This document shows positions 10,857 through 20,699 of a DNA stretch of 64,000 bases, one piece after another. This DNA comes from Clavelina lepadiformis. Its lineage: Eukaryota > Chordata > Ascidiacea > Aplousobranchia > Clavelinidae. The notes beneath the pieces are model-generated. The model searched no databases, was not told the origin of the DNA, and saw only the letters and a list, made by a program, of their open reading frames with translations. A program made the translations under genes and the position numbers. Every line of letters starts with the position of its first letter. Within the stretch, counting starts at the first letter, position 1. The stretch spans positions 21,330,501 through 21,394,500 of the forward strand of contig NC_135241.1 in NCBI RefSeq assembly GCF_947623445.1, given 5' to 3'.

Positions 10857-11853
10857 TTGGTTGTAGGTGACATCATTATATCGTTTATACGGTTACACAA
10901 CGTTATGTTTCATGCAATCAGCGATTTTGTAAAGCGTGCTTATCTTGCTTACTTCAAAGTAATGCTAGTTGATCAAGACAAGCTTTGGGCACCGCACATC
11001 GTGTGTAAACATTGCGTTGAACACTTACGGCATCGGACAAAGAACAGTAGAAAAAGCCTAAGATTTGCAGTTCCAATGGTATGGCGGGAACCAAACGACC
11101 ACTGCAACGACTGGTATTTTTGTGTAGTGAAAACTAAAGATATCAACAGGAAAAATAGAAATTGCGTGACATATACAAACTTATGCACAGCAATCAGGCC
11201 AGCTTCACACAGCGAAGAACTGCCTGTTTCTGTCTTCCTGCTTACCATAACTAGAATCTTCTTTTTCCAGTGAAGAAGAGGATGTTTCAACTGACAATGA
11301 TAACATTCTTGCAGATAACGATTTTCTCCCGTCTCTTTTATCTCCGCAACAGTTTTCTCAGGAAGAGCTCAATGACTTGACAAGAGGTCTGAATCTTTCT
11401 AAGTAATCTTCTGAGCTGCTCGCTTCAAAGCTTAAAGAAAAAAACTTTTTACAACCATGCACTCTCATCAGTTTTTATCGCAAACGTCATTCTAAATTCT
11501 TGTCATATTTCCCACAAAAAATGAGATGGTGTTCTGTAACAATGATGAAATTCTTCTAAAAAGCTTGGCGTCTCATAATATAATCCCAACGATTGGCGAC
11601 TTTTCACTGACAGCTGCAAAAGAAGCTTGAAATATGTTCTTCTGCTTAATGGTAACGCTTTTGGATCTATTTCTCTAGGACATCCAACAACTCTCAAAGA
11701 AAAGTATATTGAAATTAAATTTGTACTAGAAAAAGTTACATACTATCAACACAACTGGAATATTTGTGATGATTTAAAAATGCAGGGGTTTGTACTTGGG
11801 CTGCAGTGTGGTTATGCGAAGTTCCCATGCTTTTTGTGCTTGTGGGATAGTAG
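10857..11853 (+). pseudogene. Broken copy of the unassigned cysteine-rich multicopy gene (copy B)
   Basis: The translation follows the family from the N-terminal ISDFVKRAYLAYFKV and WAPHIVC segments through the middle to FPCFLCLWDS, where it ends at the junction with copy C. It is more diverged from 6009-7712 than from copy A, and it is broken in several places. It starts about 1.06 kb downstream of the peptide gene's last exon, the same spacing as in copy A. Confidence 0.6.
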
Positions 11854-11947
11854 GACACGAAACGGTAATGTGAAACTATTTTGGAAATTCGATAACTATG
11901 TTCAATCGATGGCTGCTAAAACAGCATTATAAAAAGCAGTCATAATA

Positions 11948-12139
11948 TCAAACTAAAACTTTTGGGGTTAAAGTCTGCGATGATATCAACAGTAAGGCAG
12001 CTGTTAACGCGAGAAAAATTCTACGCTCAGTCGTAAATTTTCTTTGTTCGACAGTTTCCGCTTTTAACTCATCATTCATCAGTTTACATGGCAGCGTGTT
12101 TGCGACAGGAATCACGTTTTGAAGTCTTCGGATAAACAT
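11948..12139 (-). CDS. Small ORF of 63 codons conserved in the three repeat units (copy C)
   Basis: The translation differs from the copy A ORF (4322-4513) at one residue (Ala for Thr in ELKxETVEQ). It is oriented away from the peptide gene, about 680 bp upstream of it. Same caveats as copy A: no homologue recognised, short, possibly noncoding. Confidence 0.3.
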   Translation of the reverse strand: MFIRRLQNVIPVANTLPCKLMNDELKAETVEQRKFTTERRIFLALTAALLLISSQTLTPKVLV

Positions 12140-12817
12140 TTCCTTGGGATATCTTGCTTAAGATTTTATAATAAGTTATGCAACAAGATATATAAACTTG
12201 GAAAACAAAGTTACAACGTTTCATTTGTATGAACTAAAATAGTAGCAATTTTTTAGCATAGAAACAATCAGTAGGCCCTATTAATTATTATTTCATTGTT
12301 TGCTAAAGCAAGAAAAGCAATTAAGATGTGTATGAAAGTATAACCACTGCAAACTTTGCCCACGTTGATGGCACTTTTGTAAACCATCGTATGTTGCTAG
12401 TTGCTACCATACATATTCAACAACAAAATGCAGATGCTTTTAATTATGTTTAAGTATCAGTTTTACAGCTAAGTATTACTTGGCTATTTGACCGCTCTAT
12501 CAATCAAGACACCACAGATGCAATTCTCAGGAAATGGACTTCTTTCCGCTCAGCTTCCGGTATCCGTAAGACGATTTCTTTCTTTGTATGAGTTCGGCAG
12601 ATTGCTGTTAAATGTCGATCACGGTATTCGTTTCACATCACTTCAAACATATTCATATGTGAGGAGGTCAGGAATTTTAAAAGTAGTCTTTCGTTTAAAA
12701 AGTTTATATTTAAATTATTCTATACTTAAATGACCACCTTTTACTATTAATTATTTAAACGTACAAAATGACGATATTACAGATAAAATTTTAGAAGACG
12801 TAAATAGATTGTAGCGA

Positions 12818-13431
12818 ATGAAAATAAAAATGAACAAAGTTATCATCGTCGCTTTGCTGGTGTGTCTTTTGCTTACCACGAGCACTGAAGGTTGGAGAAG
12901 AAGAAGAGCTGGTTTGAAGATAGTGAAAAGAAGCGTTGAAGAGAATGGGCCTCTGCTAGGTGAAAACAAGTAAGAATGACGTAATTTTACGTAATTTTAA
13001 GTAAAACTTTCTAAACTGAAACTTTAGATTTTAAGCGTAATTGGTTTGCTGACAAACACGATGCATTTATAAGTGCGATCTTGCTATTAGTTTGTATTTT
13101 ATTGATTTTTTTGCATTTTATTCAGGTTAATGGACGATGACGGTAAGTACTAATAATACCTTGTGTTTATAGCTACAAAAAGAATACGGTCTACCTATAA
13201 TTGAGCGCAAGACAATATTTGTTGGACAAAATTTAATACAATCATGATGCGTGAAGTCATCGTCATGCGTAACGTTGATCAAGAATAATTTTATTATTTA
13301 ATAAGTATTCATGATTATTCATCATTCATAATTAATTTTATCTAACCGTTTTAATTTTCTAAACTTTTGCTAAATATTTCATCATTTAACGTACAGATGA
13401 TGTGATTGACGCTGGCGAAGTTGGTTTATAG
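12818..13431 (+). CDS. Secreted cationic peptide precursor, antimicrobial-peptide-like (copy C)
   Basis: Exons 12818-12969, 13126-13142 and 13397-13431 join in frame (phases 2 and 1, GT-AG introns of 156 and 254 bp) to give 67 residues identical to copy A. There is a signal peptide at 1-24, a cationic core at 25-38 with Trp26 and Arg27-30, then KR and an acidic tail at 39-67 with Asp54-58. The acidic tail may neutralise the core before processing, as proposed for other anionic-prosegment precursors. The first ATG is used here; the second (codon 5) would still leave a functional-looking signal. A possible TATA-like stretch (TTTATATTTAAA) lies about 105 bp upstream. The gene is outside every long ORF, so automatic annotation would easily miss it. 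An alternative reading, a neuropeptide-like precursor cut at KR, is not excluded. Confidence 0.72.
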
Positions 13432-14240
13432 CGAGCTGAAGACTGCTTTATGACAACTGATTAAGGTTTGTTCCGTTTTTGTTAGTTTCTAGCTAATTTG
13501 TTATTTTTTGAAACAAAGCGTTCTATCATTCCGTTTCCTGCAATATTTATTCTTTATGTGAGTTATTTATTTTATAGTGTTGTTTTTGCCAAGAAATGAT
13601 TTTTTATTTATGCAATGCATTAAAAACTGCTTTTGAAAGCAAATATTTCATTTGCAGGGCATTTACTTCCCAACATCAAGAACAAAATTTTTGAAATTGT
13701 ATGATATATGGAATTTGATGAAAACGAATGAATAAAACAAAGAAATCTGCTGTAAAAATTATTGTGAAAGCTTTTAAAATCGTTGAAGGAATAACTATGA
13801 AAGCAACTAATTTCTGTCAGCCAAAATAATCAGCAGCAAAATATGATATTTGTACAGTATATGCACAAATCAGCAAGATTTCCAATTAAAGAAAATGGGA
13901 ACTTTGAGGAACAATTAGTTAAATTCAACAAATATTTAGTAATAATATAACAAATAGCTTCAAATATTTTAAAACAAGGTCAAATCGTAATAGGTTAAAC
14001 TTGACTTACTTTATTACTTCAACATTAATCTGACTTGATTGATAGCTAATCATTGGAATTCGTAATCTTATTTAAAACAGTACGTTGTTATAATTGATGA
14101 TAAGTGATTGTTACAAAGCAACGCCAATACCCTACAAAGGATCAAAGTCATGATAAAAACAACTTGCTGTTTAACGGTTTGGTAAAAGACGGTAAAAACT
14201 TAACGCCTTTTGGTATGCTACTATAACACTCTAAAACAAC

Positions 14241-15276
14241 TTTACACGTTCAGTCGTTATAAACGTTTGTTGCATTCTTTTGGCCACCAGTTTTAAAGGC
14301 AGGCAAAAATGAATATAGCAAGTAACACAAAAATCGATAAGAACTAAATATTTGAAGATTTGTGCTAAAGTTGAGTAAAAAGCTACTAAGCAAAGTTTGT
14401 ATACATATGACAAATATGTGTAACAAGTTGTTGTTTTAAGCAATTTGTCCTTTGGTGCTATCTGTAACAATGATAGAAATAAGAAAAATCAATTTGGTGA
14501 CAACTATAATAGCAAAATCAAAACGCTGACCCTTAAACATGAGGCGTGAATTTCTACCATATACACCAAACGTCACCTATTTGACGTAATTGTTATGTTG
14601 CCGGTATTTCTGCTTCAAAACCATTTCATTCGTCACTATTGGAATCCATGGCGAGAGTATTTCGACACCAACTAACTGGTACTACAGAGGAAAAATTGGA
14701 TTTATCTGTTGTAACAAACCATCGCAGTTAATGTGTTCCGGAAATCATTACTTAAAAAACCTTTGCAACACCGGCAGGCTAAAATGACATTCCTGTTTTT
14801 CAGTGTACAGAAAAAAGATTCTCTAAAAAAAGGAAAACACCATTTTTTCTTTCGTTTTCTAATATAAATAGTCGCGCCTTCCCTTCGGAAATCACGATCG
14901 AGTGCACACCGCACACCAGAATTTTGCTATTGCACCCGCAAGATCTCAGCGAAAACTGTCGTACCCTGCAGTCTAGAATATATGCATATACGAACATATA
15001 ACAAGATTGGCAAAGAGCAAATAAAACAGATGGTTGTACACAATGCTTTCACATATACAAAGTATCTCCGGCCAGTAGGACTTAATGTAAACACCAGCTG
15101 AAAGATTTCATTGCAAAACATTTGAGCTTGTTCCCTGTTGATTGCCCATAGGCCTACTGTTATACCATAACTCTTCATTGCAAGTTGTTGGGCTAATCTA
15201 CATAGATGACACCGTCTTCAATATGAAGCAATGATTCTTGTAAATGTGTTCTTGTGCTTATTGTACATTCCTTATA
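14241..15276. other. Intergenic, nothing recognised
   Basis: About 1 kb between repeat copy C and the terminal-inverted-repeat element. No coding or repeat structure was identified. Confidence 0.5.
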
Positions 15277-16083
15277 AGGTACCTGTACCGAATAAGGCCC
15301 ACCTAACACTTTTTTGAAAATAACTCAAGAACCATAAATGAGAATAGACTGAAAAATCGTATTCTATTAGTGAGGGTATATGACTACAACATATTCAAAC
15401 CACAATACCTGACAACCCCCCAAAAAATTTTTATAAAGAAATTAAAAATTCCAAAAAATGGGCCTTATTAGGAGCATAGGCTCCTAATAAGGCCCACCAA
15501 TTTTGTGAGTATTTTGATTCAAAACATAGTAATAGACAACATATAACATTATTAGAAATTTCACATTTTAAGTTGTACAAACATTTAAAAAGATTCCACT
15601 AGGCGCATCAAAGTAATTGCAACAATTTGCCAACTGATGACTGGAACCACTCTTGAAGTCTGCATGGACATCAATTAGCCAAGCATCTTGTATGGGCCTT
15701 ATTAGGCGCATGTGGCATCCACGAAAAAAATATCACATTTTTATCATCAGAAAAATTTTAGCAAAAAAAAGTGCATTATCCTTTTCAATACTAAGTTGGT
15801 TGTTACATGAAAACTTCAGCCGGCTGACAACAGTTCATTTAACCGGCCAAATTCTCACTTACTTTTTTTCTAAATTAACAAAACCACCTTAACTGCAAAT
15901 ATCAAATTTTTGTTGTGCTCTAGCGAATCGGTTGATCACGTGACAAGGATGAAATCTGGTAAACCATCATGAATTTATATTAGTTTTTATATAGGGACAA
16001 AATCTTTCATTTATTTGCACGGGTTTGCGAAATATGAGCAATGGGCCTTATTAGGGACCGGGCCTTATTCGGTACAGGTACCT
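15277..16083. mobile_element. 807-bp nonautonomous DNA transposon with about 24-bp terminal inverted repeats
   Basis: The left end AGGTACCTGTACCGAATA and the following AGGCCC are mirrored exactly at the right end (GGGCCTTATTCGG, then TACAGGTACCT). Both ends are flanked by TA, as expected for a TA target duplication, though the bases around it also extend the inverted repeat. Inside, the motif GGGCCTTATTAGG occurs several times, including a palindrome at about 15460-15505 in which the motif meets its own inverse. There is no long ORF, so it would depend on a transposase supplied elsewhere. A Tc1/mariner-like superfamily is possible on the TA site alone. Confidence 0.75.
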
Positions 16084-16139
16084 TACATACAAACAATTAT
16101 TTGTGCATTCATTTCTGCACTTTGGTTTTGGAAAGAATA

Positions 16140-16421
16140 TACTTTATATTAGGCAGAACATTTCATTATCTTTGCATCCGGACACGCCCAATGAATTTCC
16201 TCCTAGAAATGATAGACAGGTGCATTCATGGCAACATCAGCATCTTTGTACATTTCCTTAAAATGTTCCACAGTGCCGCCAGTGGTGAGTATTTTCTTCC
16301 AATAATTCTCATCATATTGAAAGTGTTCATCATAATCATAAACTGTGCATCCAAGCTCAGTAAGAGCGGCATTCATAGTCTTTGTGCCGGTTTTAGAATC
16401 ACCAGCCAATAAAATTTTCAT
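16140..16421 (-). pseudogene. Cut-short P-loop sulfotransferase-like gene
   Basis: The minus-strand start MKILLAGDSKTGTKTM, then AALTELGCTVYDYDEHF, resembles the N-terminus of P-loop sulfotransferases of the Sulfotransfer_4 type, where GxxxTGTxx binds the phosphate of PAPS. The frame runs 72 codons, to VYHF followed by TAG. Past that stop the same frame continues as EEIHWACPDAKIMK, where family members usually have Trp, so TGG to TAG is the simplest reading. Similarity ends at about 16140, just before the transposon at 15277-16083, so the catalytic C-terminal half is missing here. This is a host gene remnant; a sequencing error explaining the stop would not restore the missing part. Confidence 0.6.
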
Positions 16422-17069
16422 CTTTGCAGTGTATTTGAACAGTTAGTAAAAAGCTAAACAGAACCTTCACAATATTTTCTTGAAATCCCTATTCCAGTAT
16501 TTAAATTTTTATGAAGATATTTGGTGCAGTGGTGGCACAGCGTAGAAGTAAAACTTATTTAAACATCTACATTTCAAACCGTAATCAAATTTTCAAATTT
16601 GGGTTTAGAATAATTCCAATTAACAGATTTTTTAATTAAGCCAAGGTAGCTTTTGTAAAATTAATGGTTAGCTGAGTCTAACAAATGTTATAAATTTTAA
16701 ATTCTGGATAGTTTGTTGACTTGCGGTAAGCCACTATACAAAACTTTGTTTTTGATCCATGATACTGGCTTGTATTTAGTCGTTCTTTAATTTAAATGCA
16801 TTCTGCCGTATATAAGTGACTTGGATGGTAATAATTATTATTACAAAGCGTGAATTATCTTAAGTAACTTGTTATAACGATCAATTAAACTAAACAGACA
16901 CGGTACAACATTTTGTTAACAGTTTTGTGAAGGTTAGCAAAATATGATTGAATAAATAACGAGAACTAATTCATTATTAATGCCACGCTTCTCGGACCTA
17001 ATATATTTTGCATTAGATAATGAGACGGGTGCCAATTGTAAGAAACGAAAAAGATTACAACACTAACAG
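16422..17069. other. Intergenic, nothing recognised
   Basis: AT-rich sequence upstream of both the sulfotransferase remnant and the seven-helix gene, which point away from each other. It presumably holds the promoter of the latter, but no defined element was seen. Confidence 0.4.
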
Positions 17070-18258
17070 GTGCTTTGGTTTAGAGCTGTCAAAATTAGTT
17101 CGTTTGCTATCAGCTTTAGTCGATTTTTGCTTGGTTTGAATAATCAATTGGAACTTAAGCTCTCAACAAGCATTTTCCGTGATATCAGTAAGAAATCTAT
17201 CACAAGCAAAATGCCGGTCAACGACTCTCGACCTTTAAATGGATCTTATGGAACTGAAACAATAAAGCCAGGAAACAGCTCCAAAATGAAAGGTTATCTG
17301 CAACAGAGCTTTCAACAGTGGTTTCTAAACTACACGAAAACTTATGAGTTCTGCTTGCTACTTATATTTGCATTGATAAGTTTTTACATCTTTATTGCTT
17401 TGTGTGTTTATGAGAAGAAAGCAGGAAAACTTAAAAACAAGAGCCAGAAGTTTTTCCGAAAGAGATGTTTGACTGAGTTCGCTTATAATCAGTTTCCCAG
17501 AATCTTTTGCCTACTTGCGTCAGCTTTTCTGTTTATTAAAATTGCCTACAGGTGGTTGCCACTAAAAGTGCTAGTTCGAGAAATAAAATGGAATATTTGT
17601 CCTTTGGTAGGTAGTATTGAAATTTGGTTGATATCAGGATTTTGTTCTTCGTTTTATTTTTCACTCTGGGCAAGACAGAGAACATTCAACATTAAAAAGA
17701 CGACCTATCACCTCACGACATCAACTACTCGTTTTTTCAGCGCTTTTACATTTTTTTGGATGTGTGCAAATGAGATTGGAGGTCAATTAATTTTTCAAAC
17801 AAGTATAACTTTTGAAAAGGTCGATGGAAAACTAGAATGTGGTACTGTCATCGACAAAATATTCTTTCGTGTTGTCATGATGCTGTCCATTGTGTCGGTG
17901 CTTGCTTTAAACTTGTCTATAGCTTTTCTTTTTGCTCATCCAATTTGGAAAAATTGCCGGACAATGACTGCAATGGGAGCGCGGGTCATAACACGTAATA
18001 CTAAAAACAACGACAAGTTATTAAACATGAAAAAAAAGATATTTCATCACCACAGTTCTTATTATTATTGTTGATGTAGCTGTTATTGCTGTCCATGCTT
18101 TCTTTGAAGATTTTCCAAGACTTGTTCTGCACTCAGCATTGTCTTTAATCCAACTTTTATTAAGCGTGGTTGGCTTTCGCGATTGGAGAGAAAGATTAGC
18201 GCTGTGGCGACACCAAGCGTCCGATGTTCGAAGTCTTTCAACTGTTGCTTCGACTTAG
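17070..18258 (+). CDS. Orphan seven-transmembrane protein with an apparent frameshift near its end
   Basis: The open frame 17070-18074 (334 codons) encodes an N-terminus with possible N-glycosylation sites (NDS51, NGS57, NSS69, NYT87) and five hydrophobic helices at about 93-114, 142-160, 182-200, 221-243 and 265-290. After a run of eight A at about 18024-18031 the frame changes. The continuing frame reads FITTVLIIIVDVAVIAVHAFF and LVLHSALSLIQLLLSVVGF, two more helices, then a polar tail ending at TAG 18256-18258. With one A fewer the gene would encode seven helices and about 396 residues. This is either a recent pseudogenising slip or a sequence error. Met48 (17211) is an alternative start. 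The topology suggests a GPCR-like receptor, but no DRY or NPxxY motif was recognised, so no family is assigned. Confidence 0.6.
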
Positions 18259-19675
18259 GCAAGAACGAAAATAAACACCGTCTCCGCGTAAAAATAAAGG
18301 AGAATCTGATGTTGGAAGAAGTAGGTTGATGGAAAGTTTCTTTTTGAATCTGCCATCTCTGTATTTGACTTCATTCCTAACCAAAACTTGAGCGACAGTG
18401 CAAGACTCGGTAAATGCTTCATTTCTTGGCAAATATTGATCGTTATTGTCATGTTTTTGTCGTTTTCTTGTATTTGTTTTGACCAAACATGTTTATGTCG
18501 CAAAATTTTGACAGTTTTTGCATTTCACCTAAAGCTTTGAATAAATTATTTGTATTACCTTAAATCAAATCTGTGCTCTTGAAGATTGTTGTTAAAATTT
18601 TTGCCAGAGTATAAGGGGCCGATGCCTCACGGTTGCACATTGCTAGAACTACATAAAAAGCCAATAATATATTTAGGTGTGGCGATTTGCATGCGTTGCA
18701 GTTTTAACTAATTAGGCTTGTTGCGTCACTCACAAAATAATGCAAAATGCAATTCATCATCAGGCTTTTCTTGAAACTACAGAAAGCGTTTCATGAGAAC
18801 TTGGGTGCAATATGCGCCACCTCGCGTTCAGCAAACCAAAGATTAAGTGACTTTTCGGTGGCGCTATTAATCTTTACTTAAAAGCTATGTTACCTGCAAG
18901 ATTCAAGGTGGTAACTTTCCCTGCCTTAAAAATCGTTTAAATAAAAATCAATAACCTTTGCTGGAAATCATTCGATAAAAAAGGTATAACAACACTTGGC
19001 TCACCTAAAAAACATCCAAGCTTCAAAATGCAAAAAAATAGAATCGAGTTGATTAAACAAACCTTCCAATAATTAATCAAATAATTTCACGAGCTATTGC
19101 AAACCTTGCCAATGAATTTCTTAAATATTTTCATGTAAACCCTACTTTGACGTCATGAAGTATAAACATCCTTGCCTTCACGATTTAACGACCATGTATA
19201 CCTACAAGATGGCTGCTTAATGTTGTCGGACGTGAATATCATCATGCAGTGCTCATGGAAGAGTCTTGCTTCAGGAAATGACTACTACGACTCTGTATCC
19301 TCCCACAACTATTAATGGCAAGATAATTGAAACAATATAAGACTTTTACCATAATTAAACTTCATTTTTAATATAATGTTAAGGTGATAAGCATCTAATC
19401 AAAGGTACTTATATATATAAGTTAGTCAACGCTAAGGTAATAGTTTAGAATTTGTTTCAAAACAGAATAGTAGTAGCCTTTACAACCAGCACAACAGCGT
19501 CTCACCTAAAAATATAATCAATTAATCACACACAAAGAAAAGTTTCCTGCAGCATAGGCTGTACATTCTAACAATTTACCGATGGAACGATTGTTATAAA
19601 ACAATGTACAATTATGCATGGAATAGATACAAACGCATGCAGTGGTAAGCAAGAGATATGTAAAACAATTGGTTG
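18259..19675. other. Intergenic, nothing recognised
   Basis: About 1.4 kb without a supported exon, RNA gene or paired repeat. Confidence 0.5.
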
Positions 19676-19683
19676 CCTTAAGG

Positions 19684-20012
19684 CAGTGGTTCTCAAACTG
19701 TGGTACGCGTACCACTAGTGGTACGCGAGAGCTTTTTAAGTGGTACCGCGTACCGCTGAACATGATTTTCGATGTGCTGTGAGTAATGTGTTGCCCCGGA
19801 TAGACAAGCTTGTGCAGAAGAAACAGTTGCTTCTATCAAATTAAATTGTGTTTTCTTGCTATTCATTGGTGTTATGGTATAGTAATAACGGTAATAACTA
19901 ATAAATACCGGTACATTTAAGTAAAATAAGTCATTCAGGAGCCAGGTGGTACGCAGTGTAGCAAAAAAAACGAACGAGTGGTACGCGATCGCAAAAAGTT
20001 TGAGAAACACTG
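19684..20012. mobile_element. hAT-type MITE, 329 bp, with perfect 8-bp target duplication
   Basis: The left end CAGTGGTTCTCAAACTGTGG is matched by an imperfect inverted right end (AGTTTGAGAAACACTG). The element is flanked on both sides by CCTTAAGG (19676-19683 and 20013-20020), an 8-bp duplication typical of hAT insertions. Subterminal GGTACGCG and CGCGTACC motifs recur in both orientations. It has no coding capacity. It lies 80 bp downstream of the calmodulin-like gene's stop codon and could fall within or near its 3' untranslated region. Confidence 0.88.
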
Positions 20013-20091
20013 CCTTAAGGCAAACGTCTACAACCCAATACAAGCGAAAAAAAATCACAGTGGAGTCGACACCTATATGCAGTTATAATGG

Positions 20092-20544
20092 TTATTTAGA
20101 CATCATCCTGGTTACGAATTCTTCGTAGTTTACTTGTCCGTCGCCATCTACGTCGGCGTTTCTGATCATCTCGTCCACTTCCTCATCAGTTAAAGCCTCT
20201 CCGGTCGTGGTTAGGATCTGTCGGAGTTCAGCGGAGGAGAGGAATCCGTTGGAGGCTTTGTCGAAAACACGGAAGGCGGCCCGGATGTCGTCTTCTGTCT
20301 CCGCCGGTTTCTTGACGATCTTCGCCATCAGGTTAAGGAAGTCAGCAATGTCGATCCACCCCATTCCTTCCGCGTCTCCCTCTTCAATCATCTCCGCAAT
20401 CTCCGCTTCTGTTGGATAAAATCCGAGGGATCTCACCACGGTGCCCATGTCTTTATTTAGCACAGGACTCTCGTCGTCTTTTGCGTGAGCCTTGTAGGCG
20501 TTCTTGAATTCAGCGATCTGTTCCTCTGTTAACTGGTCAGCCAT
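20092..20544 (-). CDS. Intronless calmodulin-like EF-hand protein
   Basis: The 150-residue protein starts [17 protein letters not shown], and its length matches calmodulin (149). It is clearly calmodulin-derived ([20 protein letters not shown]), but three of four calcium loops are altered. Loop 1 (21-32) lacks the first Asp and most ligands. Loop 2 (57-68) has Glu at position 3, Met at 5, Trp at 7 and Asp at 12. Loop 3 (95-106) has Ala at position 3. Only loop 4 (131-142, [12 protein letters not shown]) is canonical. It may therefore bind calcium at one site or act as a structural light chain. Unlike its many-exon neighbours it has no intron, which suggests a retrocopy origin. Its third-position GC is higher than that of most genes here. 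A TATA box lies 117 bp upstream. Confidence 0.9.
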   Translation of the reverse strand: MADQLTEEQIAEFKNAYKAHAKDDESPVLNKDMGTVVRSLGFYPTEAEIAEMIEEGDAEGMGWIDIADFLNLMAKIVKKPAETEDDIRAAFRVFDKASNGFLSSAELRQILTTTGEALTDEEVDEMIRNADVDGDGQVNYEEFVTRMMSK

Positions 20545-20660
20545 TAATTTGTGTAAGAAGCAGAGATGGCGATAGGGTTTGAGAAAAACTTCTTTGTGAT
20601 CGAAGTTAAATAGGACTGGCTGGTTGGTTCTGGTTCAACTCGTTAGATTCTTTTCTTTGA

Positions 20661-20666
20661 TATATA
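20661..20666 (-). promoter_or_regulatory. TATA box of the calmodulin-like gene
   Basis: TATATA in the context GGTCTATATATCAAAG on the minus strand lies 117 bp upstream of the ATG at 20544, leaving room for a 5' leader of about 80-90 bases. This is a promoter call by motif and position only. Confidence 0.5.
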
Positions 20667-20699
20667 GACCACGGACTGCAGCAATAACACAAAGCAATT

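Larger units (their letters stand above)
8395..11853 (+). repeat. Repeat unit copy B (direct)
   Basis: This copy matches the reverse complement of copy A, with two large differences. A segment at about 8545-9052 has no counterpart in A or C. At about 9680, roughly 750 bp present in A and C, including the first two exons of the peptide gene, is missing. The cysteine-rich gene part is longer than in A but stops abruptly at 11853, where copy C begins. The B-C junction therefore lies inside a coding stretch. Confidence 0.75.
11854..14240 (+). repeat. Repeat unit copy C (direct, joined to copy B)
   Basis: This copy matches the reverse complement of about 2200-4610 in copy A. It carries the complete peptide gene and its upstream region but stops before the cysteine-rich gene, with about 80 bp missing near 14178. 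Near the peptide gene A and C are closer to each other than either is to B. Confidence 0.75.
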
